Below are positions 46,061-54,855 of a stretch of DNA of 64,000 nt, piece by piece (positions within the stretch are counted from its first letter, which is position 1; every line of letters begins with the position of its first letter). The stretch spans positions 308,604 to 372,603 of the forward strand of contig JAAHFP010000001.1 in NCBI GenBank assembly GCA_010672925.1, in the 5' to 3' direction. Made by a program: the position numbers and the translations under genes. The notes beneath the pieces are model-generated. The model made no database searches. It was not told the origin of the DNA and was given only the letters and a program-made list of their open reading frames with translations. Source of the stretch: Symploca sp. SIO1C2. GTDB taxonomy: Bacteria; Cyanobacteriota; Cyanobacteriia; Cyanobacteriales; Coleofasciculaceae.

Positions 46061-46118
46061 TTCTTTATCCTTGATAATATTTTCTTTCGTTTTTAGTAAT
46101 ATATTCATGTGAATAACG

Positions 46119-46145
46119 GTGCGTTACGGCATTGCCTAACACACC
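46119..46145. repeat. GGTGCGTTA inverted repeat (copy 1)
   Basis: GGTGCGTTA-CGGC...-TAACACACC followed by CTACAATTTT. A second copy is at 46659-46685. Confidence 0.75.
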
Positions 46146-46190
46146 CTACAATTTTATTATTGCTTATAAAAGAATGACCAATCTTAGCAC

Positions 46191-46391
46191 TTACAACTCC
46201 TGTAGTTTACCCTGATGCTTTGCTGTCATTGCCTCTTCCAGTAAGAAATCAAGTTTACCCTCTGCAATATCAGTCTCAAGTTGTTCATCCCAACTTTGCC
46301 AATCTTTGTCAGCGAACCACTTTCGCAAACGAACAAAGTCTTCTGGAGCAAGAGCTTCGATTTCAGCCTGAATATGTTCAACTTGTGTCAT
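46191..46391 (-). CDS. small antitoxin-like protein (orphan)
   Basis: A 66-residue protein, MTQVEHIQAEIEALAPEDFV then RLRKWFADKDWQSWDEQLET and a tail GKLDFLLEEAMTAKHQGKLQEL. This is the common cyanobacterial/proteobacterial antitoxin that normally precedes a RelE/ParE toxin. Here the next gene in the same direction is the BrnA-like antitoxin 130 bp on, and no RelE-type toxin is present. It may be a remnant or may act in trans. Confidence 0.75.
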   Translation of the reverse strand: MTQVEHIQAEIEALAPEDFVRLRKWFADKDWQSWDEQLETDIAEGKLDFLLEEAMTAKHQGKLQEL

Positions 46392-46730
46392 GTTATCACC
46401 ACACCTCAGTGTCCATCAGACTGTTCCTTTATCATCAAAATCTGGTTTAACGGTGAGCGAGGAGAGCAGATACCCAGCAATAGTAGGACTTCATATATTA
46501 CAGGCGCACACCTATTCCATTATTAAATAATAATAGCAAAAAATAATCGTAATTACAACCAATACTCATATTCCCAAAATAAAGCGATCGCACTGTAGAG
46601 CTTTAGGGTGTGTTTCATTTAACTAACCCGACATCCTAGTCTATAGGGGTGAATAATGGTGCGTTACGGCGCTGCCTAACGCACCCTACAATTTTCGACA
46701 ATTTTCGAGCGATCGCTTAATAACTACAGA
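46392..46730. other. 339-bp intergenic region
   Basis: It contains one HIP1 site, the second GGTGCGTTA inverted repeat (46659-46685) and otherwise A/T-rich DNA. No gene is seen. Confidence 0.6.
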
Positions 46731-47480
46731 TTACTTAGAAGCATAAATCATCCCTCGATACTCCCACACTTCGTGGGGGATAATTTCGGTTTCAAAACCT
46801 TTTTCTTTAAACAGATGGATTAAATCTTGGGATGATAGAATACTGATATCATCATGATACTCCATCCCAATTCTCTTGATTCTGTCAAATGCGGCATCAG
46901 AAGCTGCATTAAACATTTCTCCTTCCGCTCCTTCGCAATCAATTTTGAGCAAATCTATATCACCTTCGTCTCCAACTAAGCTTAAGGCTTCATCAAAGGA
47001 GATGCAGCGGACTTCCCCCGACATCGTCAGTCTATCTTGGTAAAACTCCCCCTCTGGCATAATGGTGCTATTACATTCTGGAGTCGGTGCAGAAAAGATC
47101 TGACGAGTACCGTTTTCTCCTGCCAAAGCGAGATGGTAACCGGTTACTTGGTTTTCCAATTGATTGACTTTAATGTTCTGTTGCAGAACCTCATGGTTGG
47201 TGGGGTGAGCCTCAAAAGCGAATACTTTCCCTTGGGGGTAGAAATAAGCTGCCAAACAAGACAGTAATCCAGCATGAGCTCCAATATCGATTATAGTGAC
47301 TTGCTCCTCCCAAGTCTTAGTCCACTGGCTTTGAGGATTTATGCGATAGCAGTCTTCTACTATAATTTCCCGATATAGATGATCAATTTCGGCATATGGC
47401 GGTAGAGCTAGTTTTAAACCACAACTCAACTCTACTTGGGATATATAAACTTGTTGGTTAGTTTGATTTGTTTCCGGCAA
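46731..47480 (-). CDS. FkbM family methyltransferase
   Basis: A 249-residue SAM-dependent methyltransferase. VTIIDIGAHAGLLSCLAAYF near 60-80 is the SAM-binding motif I, FAFEAHPTNHEVLQQNI follows, and DLLKIDCEGAEGEMF near 177-191 is the FkbM signature IDVEGaE. Family members O-methylate sugars or natural products. No biosynthetic cluster surrounds it, so the substrate is unknown. Confidence 0.9.
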   Translation of the reverse strand: MPETNQTNQQVYISQVELSCGLKLALPPYAEIDHLYREIIVEDCYRINPQSQWTKTWEEQVTIIDIGAHAGLLSCLAAYFYPQGKVFAFEAHPTNHEVLQQNIKVNQLENQVTGYHLALAGENGTRQIFSAPTPECNSTIMPEGEFYQDRLTMSGEVRCISFDEALSLVGDEGDIDLLKIDCEGAEGEMFNAASDAAFDRIKRIGMEYHDDISILSSQDLIHLFKEKGFETEIIPHEVWEYRGMIYASK

Positions 47481-47836
47481 TTTCTTGATCTCCTATCTGG
47501 TAGCAAGTTCCTGAGATGGGCATGGCCAAGGGGGAATGTAACATAGTTAGGGCTTGCTGAATAAGTCACACAAGGGGGACAAGGGGGACAAGGAAGACAA
47601 GGGAGATAAGGGAGAAGAAGAAAGTTACCCAGGAATTTCCCATTAAGGTGCAAGAAAATTGAGCCAAAAAATACAAAAACTTTGGACTAGTTTGGCTGTC
47701 AATTGGACTGAACCCTTTGTCTGGCAAAGCTTCAACACTTATACAGCAAACCCTACTTAGTACAAAGTCCGATTTGCAGTACCCGCCCTACAGTTCTAAA
47801 ATTACCCAATCTACAGTCCCTTGATAAATAGCACAG
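47481..47836. other. 356-bp intergenic region
   Basis: It separates divergent genes. An ACAAGGGGG-type tandem repeat lies at about 47568-47617. The rest shows no gene or RNA that I recognise. Confidence 0.6.
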
Positions 47837-49669
47837 ATGAGGAAAAGGCTAAGAATTGACATTACCAGAAGTGCCATCGCAGCGGCGGTCATTTTTTTTG
47901 TTTTAACCTCAGGGTTTATGCTCCATAGGTTCTACAGCTTTTACCACTCCTACAGTTCCTTCGATCAAGGGATTTTTAATCAAGTTTTTTGGAACGGTAT
48001 CCACGGTAGGTTCTTTCAGAGTTCCCTTTCTTCTTACCTTTCTTCTGCTGTACTCCATGATGGCAATCTTCCGACGGTATTCTACCATCGCTTGGGACAG
48101 CATTTTACCCCAGCTTTGTTGCTCTGGTTACCTATTTATGCTCTGTCTCCCTCATCTCCGACTTTGCTGGTATTGCAAGCAGCGCTGATGACAGCTGCGG
48201 GGTTAGTGCTTTATGCCTTGGCGAGGGTTTACCTCAGTCCCCAGTTGTCAACCATGATTACCGTCAGCTTCTACGCTGCCAATGTGGTAATTGGACCAAC
48301 TTTAGCTAACTTCCACGACTCCTGCCAACTGCCTCTATATATGTTTGGCTTACTACTAGCTTTAGAAAAACGCTGGTGGTGGTTATTTGCTGGCTTAGCA
48401 GTTTTGCTGCTAGGAGTCAGGGAAGATTCGGGGATTCTCCTGTTTAGTGTGGGGTTCTATTTGGTGTTAAGTAGGCGCTATCCCCGTATAGGTTTGATCC
48501 TGTGTACCCTCAGCTTCGGCTATATGCTGGTGCTGACTAACCTGATTATGCCTCTATTTTCCGACGATATTTCTCGCCGGTTTATGATAGAGCAATTTGG
48601 TGGCTATATAGAAGGTAGTGAAGCTTCTACTCTTGATGTGATTTGGGCACTTCTGAGTAATCCCTGGCTACTGATCAAGGAAATTTTCACCCCCTTTGGA
48701 CGGACAATACAATATTTACTGGCTTATTGGCTACCCCTCGCATTTATACCAGCCATTTCTCCTACTGCCTGGATGGTAGCCGCATTTCCCTTACTCACAG
48801 CTTTGATGCGGCAGGATTATTGGGCATTGTCGGTTAATATGCGCTTTGCAATCAATGTAGTTCCAGGAATATTTTACGGTGCAATCATCTGGTGGTCTCA
48901 GCATCCTGGGGTTTTTACCAGGGGAACAGAACCTACCCAGGAGGAACCCACCCCTAACCCCTCCCAGGAGGAACCCACCCCTAACCCCTCCCAGGAGGAA
49001 CCCACCCCTAACCCCTCCCAGGAGGAACCCACCCCTAACCCCTCCCAGGAGGGGAACCGGAGGCAGGAGGGTTTTAAAAGCGGATTTACTCTCAAAGCCG
49101 GATTCCGACGCTTTTGGATATTCTGTCTGAGTCTGTCACTGGTGTTTACCTTTACCTCCAATCCCCATCGCGCTTGGTCTTTTCTTTTCCCTACCTCTAT
49201 CGACCCTTTGATATATATCTCCGTACCTCGTCAATGGCAACATGCAGGGCAAATTCGCTCTTTGTTAGAACAAATTCCCTCAACTGCCAGTGTTTCTGCC
49301 ACCACACATATTGTTCCTCATCTATCTAACCGTCGAGAAATACTAGGTTTTCCCTCACTGCGGTTGATTAATGATGCCAGACAAGAGATTAGTGTAGATT
49401 ATGCGATCGCAGATTTGTGGCAATTTCAACAGTATGAGGTAGCCTTTGATGATGATCGTGAGCGTTTACGTAAGCTAGTTCCCGCGATCGAACAGATACT
49501 CGCTCAGGGCAATTATGGCATAATTGACTTTCGAGATGGAGTCATGTTGCTCAAGCAAGGAGTTACTTCTGAGTCTACAGCATTGTCTGCTTGGCAAAAT
49601 TTTCGAGAAGAGATTGAGCCAATTTTGCAGAAAATAGGCAAAGCGGGTATTGAAGGAATTAAGCTATGA
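47837..49669 (+). CDS. DUF2079 membrane protein with repeat-encoded linker
   Basis: A 610-residue polytopic protein of the DUF2079 family, with about ten helices in residues 15-365. YSSFDQGIFNQVFWNG, GQHFTPALLLWLPIY, NFHDSCQLPLY and GVREDSGILLFSVGFYL are family text. A foreign-looking stretch at about 369-408 consists of four EEPTPNPSQ units encoded by a 27-bp tandem repeat. That repeat is also found as non-coding DNA elsewhere in the window. Normal sequence (a membrane helix and the C-terminal domain) resumes afterwards, so the frame was preserved. The TGA stop lies within the left end of a small repeat element. The function of DUF2079 is unknown; a glycosyltransferase-like fold is often suggested. 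Confidence 0.87.
   Translation: MRKRLRIDITRSAIAAAVIFFVLTSGFMLHRFYSFYHSYSSFDQGIFNQVFWNGIHGRFFQSSLSSYLSSAVLHDGNLPTVFYHRLGQHFTPALLLWLPIYALSPSSPTLLVLQAALMTAAGLVLYALARVYLSPQLSTMITVSFYAANVVIGPTLANFHDSCQLPLYMFGLLLALEKRWWWLFAGLAVLLLGVREDSGILLFSVGFYLVLSRRYPRIGLILCTLSFGYMLVLTNLIMPLFSDDISRRFMIEQFGGYIEGSEASTLDVIWALLSNPWLLIKEIFTPFGRTIQYLLAYWLPLAFIPAISPTAWMVAAFPLLTALMRQDYWALSVNMRFAINVVPGIFYGAIIWWSQHPGVFTRGTEPTQEEPTPNPSQEEPTPNPSQEEPTPNPSQEEPTPNPSQEGNRRQEGFKSGFTLKAGFRRFWIFCLSLSLVFTFTSNPHRAWSFLFPTSIDPLIYISVPRQWQHAGQIRSLLEQIPSTASVSATTHIVPHLSNRREILGFPSLRLINDARQEISVDYAIADLWQFQQYEVAFDDDRERLRKLVPAIEQILAQGNYGIIDFRDGVMLLKQGVTSESTALSAWQNFREEIEPILQKIGKAGIEGIKL
48941..49048 (+). repeat. four 27-bp units in frame inside the DUF2079 gene
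   Basis: Units begin at 48941, 48968, 48995 and 49022 and encode EEPTPNPSQ. The sequence is that of the ACCCACCCCTAACCCCTCC intergenic repeat. Confidence 0.92.
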
Positions 49670-49773
49670 TGGTAAAAGGCAGAAGGCAGAGGGCAGAAGG
49701 CAGAAGGGAAAAGATTTACAGGTAAAAGTTTCAGCATTTGGCGTTGTCTTAATCGCCTTAGCAATTGCTATAG
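49663..49773 (+). repeat. TATAGCA-bounded element with heptamers (copy 2)
   Basis: This has the same body as 31311-31415, with (GGCAGAA)n, ACAGGTAAAAGTTTCAGCAT and GGCGTTGTCTTAATCGCC, and ends TTGCTATAG. Its left end is worn and overlaps the DUF2079 stop codon (49667-49669). Confidence 0.72.
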
Positions 49774-49840
49774 ATAGCAAGCATATTAGCTAAACCTGCC
49801 CTACAAATCAAAAACTCAAAATTTTGTTGTAATTCCTGTT

Positions 49841-50500
49841 ATGACTGTTATTACTCCCATTCTTAAACCTGTTAGCCAGATGAGTCTAGAACCTGGCAGT
49901 ACTGTCACTATTCCCAATATCAACTGGCAAGAATTTGAGTCCATTATGGCAGAATTGGGAGAAAGACGTGCTGCACGCATTGCTTACAGTCAGGGTACTT
50001 TAGAAATTATGGTTCCTTTACCTGAACATGAAATTCCGAAAGAGTTAATTTCTGATTTTGTCAAAGCATTACTGAAAGCAAAAGGCATCCGCTACCAGCC
50101 CTTTGGTTCAACCACATTTAGACAAGAAGGTACAGCAGGAGTTGAACCGGATGCCTGTTTCTACATTCAACATTGTCAACAGATGATTGGACGTCGCCGA
50201 CTTGAACCTAATGATCCACCTCCTGATTTAGCAATTCAGTCAGACCTCACCTCTAAAACCAAATTGGATGCTTATCGAGTTATTGGTGTTCCGGAAATCT
50301 GGGTTTATGACAGGGGAAAGCTGAAAATTTATTTGCTCCGAGAAGGAAAGTATATAACATCTGAAACCAGTCCAACTTTTCCAGAAATTCCCATCACCCA
50401 GATTATTCCTGCTGCTGTAGAAAGATCTTGGCAAGTAGGACATGTTCAAGCATTAGAGGAATTTGAAGAGGTAATTAGGTCTTGGGAAAATAAGTCCTAA
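49841..50500 (+). CDS. Uma2 family (DUF820) putative endonuclease
   Basis: This 219-residue Uma2/DUF820 protein has EQ-like motif residues in GVEPDACFYIQ near 105-115, PPDLAIQSDLTSKTKLDAYRVIGVPEIWVYD near 126-158 and a LEEFEEVIRSW C-terminus. The PD-x9-S-D pattern replaces the more usual E-V/I-x-S. The start is MTVITPILKPVSQMSLEPGS. It stands alone between a repeat element and a convergent SDR gene. Function is unknown; it is a second, well diverged copy besides the one at 16558. Confidence 0.88.
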   Translation: MTVITPILKPVSQMSLEPGSTVTIPNINWQEFESIMAELGERRAARIAYSQGTLEIMVPLPEHEIPKELISDFVKALLKAKGIRYQPFGSTTFRQEGTAGVEPDACFYIQHCQQMIGRRRLEPNDPPPDLAIQSDLTSKTKLDAYRVIGVPEIWVYDRGKLKIYLLREGKYITSETSPTFPEIPITQIIPAAVERSWQVGHVQALEEFEEVIRSWENKS

Positions 50501-50515
50501 TTCTCGGTTGAGATA

Positions 50516-50550
50516 GGTGTTAGGTGGTAGGTGGTAGGTGTTAGGTTTTA
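50516..50550. repeat. TTAGGTG/TAGGTGG heptamer array
   Basis: About four units lie just downstream of the Uma2 gene. Confidence 0.75.
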
Positions 50551-50632
50551 GGAAATTTTCCACTTCGGTACATCGATGAAGTTTTTCTCCCCTAGCTTTC
50601 TCAAAACACCGGGTACAAACCCGGATTTGGTA

Positions 50633-51466
50633 TCAGTTAGCCTGATTCCCAGCAGCACAAAAAGTTAATCCGGCATCAACTCTTTCAACCTCAGACAAGG
50701 GGGCTGATAGTAGGACAATCTTTTCCATCAACCAAGGTAGAAAGCGGTTGAGCAAAGCCGTAACTTTACTCTGCCAGCCAACAAATATTTCTAGAGTTCC
50801 TTTAGGAAGTTGAGCAACTAACACCTTCGCTACTGTTTCTGGTGTAGTAGGCCAAACCCAGCGAAACTTTTGAGTATCCCGCACCATATCTGTTTCCGTG
50901 AGGGAAGGTAATAAAGCCACTACTCGAACATTATAGGGGGCTAATTCTACCCTTAATGCTTGGGTAAAACCCAAGATAGCGAATTTAGTAGCCGAGTAGG
51001 TAGCAAAAGTGGGAGCTGCTAATTTCCCCATCAAGCTAGAGACATTGACAATTACACCATCTCGTTTGGCTGCCATACGTCGTGCGATGACCCGGGTAAT
51101 GGCATACATCCCTAAAAGATTAACATTGAGTTCTTCTTGTGCTTGACGAGGTGTTGAACTCAGGAAAGAAGTTTGGTGAGCAACTCCAGCATTGTTAACT
51201 AAAAGATCTATTGGACCGTAATCCTGCCAAGCTTGGGAGATAGTAGCGCTTACTGCTTCTGCTTGGCTCAAGTCTACAGCGAGGGGAATGACTTGGACTT
51301 CTGGATTCAATTGTTGTGCTTCTAATGCTACTTCCTTGAGGCGTTCAATATTCCGTGATACTAATAGTAAGCAGGCTGCTCCTTGTTGAGCTAGTTCGAG
51401 AGCGATCGCACGCCCAATGCCACGAGATGCACCTGTAATCAGAGCTGTTTTTCCTTGTACTTGCAT
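50633..51466 (-). CDS. short-chain dehydrogenase/reductase (SDR) family protein
   Basis: A 277-residue classical SDR. The cofactor loop GASRGIG lies at about 11-17, VNNAGVA near 90, and the catalytic Tyr-Lys pair is Y157/K161 (YSATK). AVDLSQ follows the second strand. An R in the loop after strand 2 (VSRN) suggests NADP preference. The C-terminal 60 residues are longer and more hydrophobic than in minimal SDRs, with LLNRFLPWLMEKIVLLSAP, as in membrane-associated SDRs. The substrate cannot be read from the sequence. Confidence 0.88.
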   Translation of the reverse strand: MQVQGKTALITGASRGIGRAIALELAQQGAACLLLVSRNIERLKEVALEAQQLNPEVQVIPLAVDLSQAEAVSATISQAWQDYGPIDLLVNNAGVAHQTSFLSSTPRQAQEELNVNLLGMYAITRVIARRMAAKRDGVIVNVSSLMGKLAAPTFATYSATKFAILGFTQALRVELAPYNVRVVALLPSLTETDMVRDTQKFRWVWPTTPETVAKVLVAQLPKGTLEIFVGWQSKVTALLNRFLPWLMEKIVLLSAPLSEVERVDAGLTFCAAGNQAN

Positions 51467-51942
51467 GGGTTACCTCCTTTCCTATTTGGGAGTTGAACCT
51501 CTCAACTCAACAAATTGTTTGCCTTATGTAATCTAATGTAACGATTATTAAATTATGTTAAGGTGACTTGACAAAAAATAATTGGTGAAAATCGTCACCT
51601 AGAAGAAGTAATTTGGCTCACAAGAAGTAGTGAGGAGGGCAGGAGGCGGAACCCACCCCTAACCCCTCCAAGGAGGGGAACAGGAGGTTTCGAGGGAAGA
51701 AAGTTTATACCGTCAGTGGAAAAAGCTTTTTCACTAGTTGGTTATTTTCACCGTGTTGTAGTAATAACATAAGTACTAAACTCTAAAACCCAAAAACAGA
51801 CCCTAGGGCAGAGCTATGCCTTCCTTGAAGTATGCTAACTTTGCTACACCTTAAATTGCTGACAACAGTGCTAGATCCCCGATTTCTTCAAGAAGTCGGG
51901 GATCTGAATACCAAGCAAATGATCACCACTAATAACTAACCA
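51467..51942. other. 476-bp intergenic region with two repeats
   Basis: It holds an ACCCACCCCTAACCCCTCC-AAGGAGGGG repeat at 51645-51684. A long hairpin at 51873-51905 (arms AGATCCCCGA and TCGGGGATCT with inner pairing) lies 38 bp before upp. No T-run follows. No gene is seen. Confidence 0.65.
51873..51905. repeat. long hairpin in the upp leader
   Basis: AGATCCCCGATTTCTT and AAGAAGTCGGGGATCT pair over about 15 bp with a minimal loop. This is a common cyanobacterial dispersed palindrome; here it lies in the likely leader of upp. Confidence 0.7.
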
Positions 51943-52578
51943 ATGACCGCTCAAGTCACCGTAGTCAACCACTCCTTAATACAACACAAACTGACACTGA
52001 TGCGTCAGGCTGACACCAGTACAGCCAAATTTCGTCAACTCCTGAGAGAAGTTGGAATGCTGTTGGCCTACGAGGTGACGCGGGATTTGCCTCTTAAGTA
52101 CGAAGAAATCAAAACACCGCTGGCTCCGATGGTGGCTCCGATGCTTGCCCCAGATAAAAAGATGGTGATTGTTTCTATTCTCAGGGCAGGGCAAGGTCTT
52201 TTAGACGGAATCTTAGAACTGATACCTTCAGCTCGTGTTGGTCATATCGGATTGTATCGCGACCCTGGTACTCATGTTGCTATTGAGTACTATTGCAAAC
52301 TTCCTCAAGACATTCACCAACGAGATGTTTTGGTGGTTGATCCCATGTTGGCAACGGGCAACTCTTCTGTGGCGGCAGTTTATCGTATTAAGGAAGCCAG
52401 CCCGATGTCGATGAAGTTCTTATGCTTATTGGCTGCTCCAGAAGGCATTAAGAATTTCCAAGAGCATCATCCTGATGTCGCAATTTATACAGCATCAATT
52501 GACGATAAATTGGATCAATATGGCTACATCGTACCTGGATTGGGTGATGTTGGCGATCGCTTATATGGAACGAAGTGA
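51943..52578 (+). CDS. upp: uracil phosphoribosyltransferase
   Basis: This 211-residue salvage enzyme makes UMP from uracil and [18 protein letters not shown] (about 79-92), the PRPP-binding [18 protein letters not shown] (about 125-142) and the C-terminal [14 protein letters not shown] are the family signatures. The start MTAQVTVV gives the usual length. A small internal echo, [11 protein letters not shown], is encoded by a short duplication. It is monocistronic, with heptamer repeats directly after the stop. Confidence 0.95.
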   Translation: MTAQVTVVNHSLIQHKLTLMRQADTSTAKFRQLLREVGMLLAYEVTRDLPLKYEEIKTPLAPMVAPMLAPDKKMVIVSILRAGQGLLDGILELIPSARVGHIGLYRDPGTHVAIEYYCKLPQDIHQRDVLVVDPMLATGNSSVAAVYRIKEASPMSMKFLCLLAAPEGIKNFQEHHPDVAIYTASIDDKLDQYGYIVPGLGDVGDRLYGTK

Positions 52579-52612
52579 GGTAGTAGGTGGTAGGTGGCAG
52601 GTGGTAGGTTAT
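52579..52612. repeat. TAGGTGG heptamer array after upp
   Basis: About four units of GGTAGGT/GGCAGGT directly follow the upp stop. Confidence 0.75.
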
Positions 52613-52770
52613 ATACCATGTCGGCATAATTGCCCATAATCACAGAAGGTCTTGTCGGGAAGCCCATGAGCGTAGCGTCCTTTAGGCGTGGGAGGAACGA
52701 CAACCACCTTTAGGTGGCGTGCCATTTTCACAGAGCTTATGATACACTCTCATAATGCAGTGAGTTTTTC

Positions 52771-53952
52771 ATGTCCATGAAACAAGTCTTAACGCTTGTT
52801 GTCAAGCTTCAACCTACCTCAGAGCATCGTCAATTATTAGACGATACTGCTAAGGCGTTTGCTGATGCTTGCAACTGGATTAATGAGGCTGTTAAACCTA
52901 ATTTGACAAATAAAAACTCGATTCAAACCGTATGTTATCAAGATGTTAAAGAACGTTTTGGACTAACAGCTAACCATGTTGTCAGAGCCTGTGCTAGGGT
53001 CGCAGCTAACCGTTTAACTGCTCAACATAAAGGCAAAAAAGTTAAACAGTTTAAACCTACCAGTTTTGATTGTGATGCTCGGACATTTCGGTTGATTAAA
53101 ACTGGTTATTTGGCCAGTATTAGTACAACAGAAAAACGGGCAAAAATTCCTATGAGAGTAAGCAATTACCATCTAGGAAAACTCAAAAATCAAAACCCGA
53201 CATCAGCATAAATTTGTCAACATAAAGATGGTGATTGGTATGTACACATTCAATTAAAATCCGATGTCTCTAAACCTACTAAAACTGATAAGGTAATCGG
53301 TATCGATTTGGGACGCACAGACATAGCAGTTACCAGTACAAATAAGTCGTGGTCAGGAAGAGAGATTCAAGAAAAAAGAGATAAATTTAATCGTGTTAGA
53401 GCTTCTTTGCAGAAAAAAGCATCCCAAGGCACAAGAGCAACACGGCGTAGATGTCGTGAGATTTTGAAACGGCTATCGGGAAAAGAAAGAAGATATCAAG
53501 TGTGGTTAAACCATAATATTTCTAAAGCTATTATTGATGAAGCTAAGCAAACTCAATCCTTCATAGCTATTGAAGATTTGACGGGTATCCGAGAAAGAAC
53601 TAATCAACAACCTAGAAATAAAACCCAGAGAAGACGGTCTAATTCTTGGGCTTTTTATCAGTTAAGAACATTTCTTGAATACAAAGGAATTAAAGAAGGG
53701 GTTGAAGTCATCGCAGTTTCTCCGAGATATACAAGCCTTACTTGCCATTGCTGTCTGCACATTGGACGAAGAAATAATAAATCTTTTAGGTGTAGTAATC
53801 AAGCTTGTGGATGGTTTGGGGATGCTGATACTAATGCTTCATATATGATAGCTTTAGTGGGGCTGAGTGTAAGGCAGCCTGGAGGCTCGAGTTTATTGGC
53901 TTGTCCGATAGACTCAGGGCTACAGAAAGCCCACGACTTTAGCGTAGCGTAG
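52771..53952 (+). pseudogene. tnpB: tnpB (RNA-guided nuclease family) with an internal stop
   Basis: The frame runs from 52771 to 53952 with one in-frame TAA at 53209-53211 (codon 147), so the parts before and after belong to one gene of about 392 residues. The RuvC-like residues are D179 (GIDLG), E268 (IEDL) and D351/D353 (FGDADTNAS). The zinc ribbon CHCC...CSNQACG is present. TnpB acts as an RNA-guided DNA nuclease that keeps the element in place, with a guide RNA overlapping its 3' end. The internal stop should inactivate this copy unless it is read through or restarts at a TTG at 53308. Everything else is intact, so decay looks recent. Confidence 0.88.
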
Positions 53953-53962
53953 TCGTAGTGGG
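53930..53962 (+). repeat. right-end hairpin of the IS605-type element
   Basis: CCCACGACT and AGTCGTAGTGGG pair around TTAGCGTAGCGT. It overlaps the tnpB stop codon and would be part of the omega-RNA scaffold. Confidence 0.6.
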
Positions 53963-53975
53963 AACCTTACAATAA

Positions 53976-54236
53976 CTTCCCCGCGTCACTGTGTCACCGT
54001 GTCTCCCGGTCAAAACAATTCAAAATTAAAGACAATTAGTGGGGGTTTGTACCCACCGCTAATTGAAGACCACCACATCAAAGATTATGGTGAGGGCTTG
54101 TACCCAAAATTAATCAATTCAAAATTATCTTTTCCTACATTTTGAATTTTGGAAAGCGTAGCATGGTGAGCAAAGCGTTACGCAGCGGGACGGAGTCCGG
54201 CAAATTTTGAATTTTGAATTCAAAAAATGGTCAATA
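53976..54236. other. non-coding region after the IS
   Basis: It holds a GAGGGCTTGTACCC / GGGGGTTTGTACCC direct repeat, a GCGTAGCATGGTGAGCAAAG segment (54157-54176) with relatives near 8.8 kb, and TTTTGAA heptamers. No gene is seen. Confidence 0.5.
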
Positions 54237-54641
54237 CTATCCTGGAATAGCTGCAAAGGTATGAAATGCAATCCCATCATTAATCCAACCTGAGCCTATG
54301 TTTGGGTCGGTTGAGTACTGATACCTCCAGGGATCTTTGGCATGATACCCATATACTGGGATAGTATAGGTTCCCGGATTGGGAAAGGCATAAAATGCAA
54401 TCCCTTCCTTGACCCAACCTGAGCCGATATTTGGGTCAGTTGAGTACTGATACCTCCAGGGATTCTCCGCATGATACCCGTATATAGGCACAACACCTAC
54501 TTCATCTTTGCCCAATGCGAAGAACCCAATACCGTCTCTCATCCAGCCTGAACCGATATCTGGGCTAATCGAGTACTGATACCTCCAGGGATCTTCCGCA
54601 TGGTATTGATATATGGGAACGATAACTGGGTACTGAGCCAT
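54237..54641 (-). CDS. small protein of three 42-residue DPWRYQYS repeats
   Basis: A 134-residue protein made almost wholly of three repeats: (I/V)YxYHA(E/K)(D/N)PWRYQYSxxPxIGSGWxxxGI(A/G)F. The pattern resembles the DUF5648-type repeats attached to secreted or lectin-like proteins, where Y/W residues form a beta-propeller- or lectin-like unit. No signal peptide or membrane segment is seen. Three units alone may be a full trefoil. Function is unknown. It stands alone between the IS605-type element and a TIGR03032 gene. Confidence 0.72.
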   Translation of the reverse strand: MAQYPVIVPIYQYHAEDPWRYQYSISPDIGSGWMRDGIGFFALGKDEVGVVPIYGYHAENPWRYQYSTDPNIGSGWVKEGIAFYAFPNPGTYTIPVYGYHAKDPWRYQYSTDPNIGSGWINDGIAFHTFAAIPG

Positions 54642-54755
54642 AGTGTATTTCCTTTGCTCTACGACCGATTTCTTCCAAATATTAGCAAAATAGAATTTTA
54701 TTCAGTATTTAGCTTCTTTTTTCTTAACTTAGTGCAAGGAGGCAGAAGGCAGGAG

Positions 54756-54795
54756 ACGGAACCCACCCCTAACCCCTCCAAGGAGGGGAACAGGA
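54756..54795. repeat. ACCCACCCCTAACCCCTCC repeat
   Basis: A single unit with the AAGGAGGGG partner arm, preceded by GGAGGCAGAAGGCAGGAG. Confidence 0.8.
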
Positions 54796-54855
54796 AGCCC
54801 AGAAGGAAGAAAGATTGTACGGTAAGCTTTTTGACTTTTTTTCACTAAATCAACA

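Larger units (their letters stand above)
52630..53975 (+). mobile_element. IS200/IS605-type element with tnpB only (ends approximate)
   Basis: The left flank (about 52640-52710) and the right flank (53930-53962) both hold imperfect hairpins with CCCA...TGGG arms and a GCGTAGCG core, as expected for the subterminal structures of single-strand transposing elements. No TnpA gene is present, so movement would need help in trans. Exact ends cannot be fixed from one copy. Confidence 0.6.

Noticed and set aside
48879-49161. Open frames on both strands across the 27-bp repeats
   Set aside because: The repeat keeps other frames open; the DUF2079 frame is the only one with conserved sequence on both sides.
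53308-53952. A separate short transposase gene starting at TTG
   Set aside because: It is in the same frame as the gene at 52771 and completes the TnpB fold; one stop codon divides them, so it is one broken gene.
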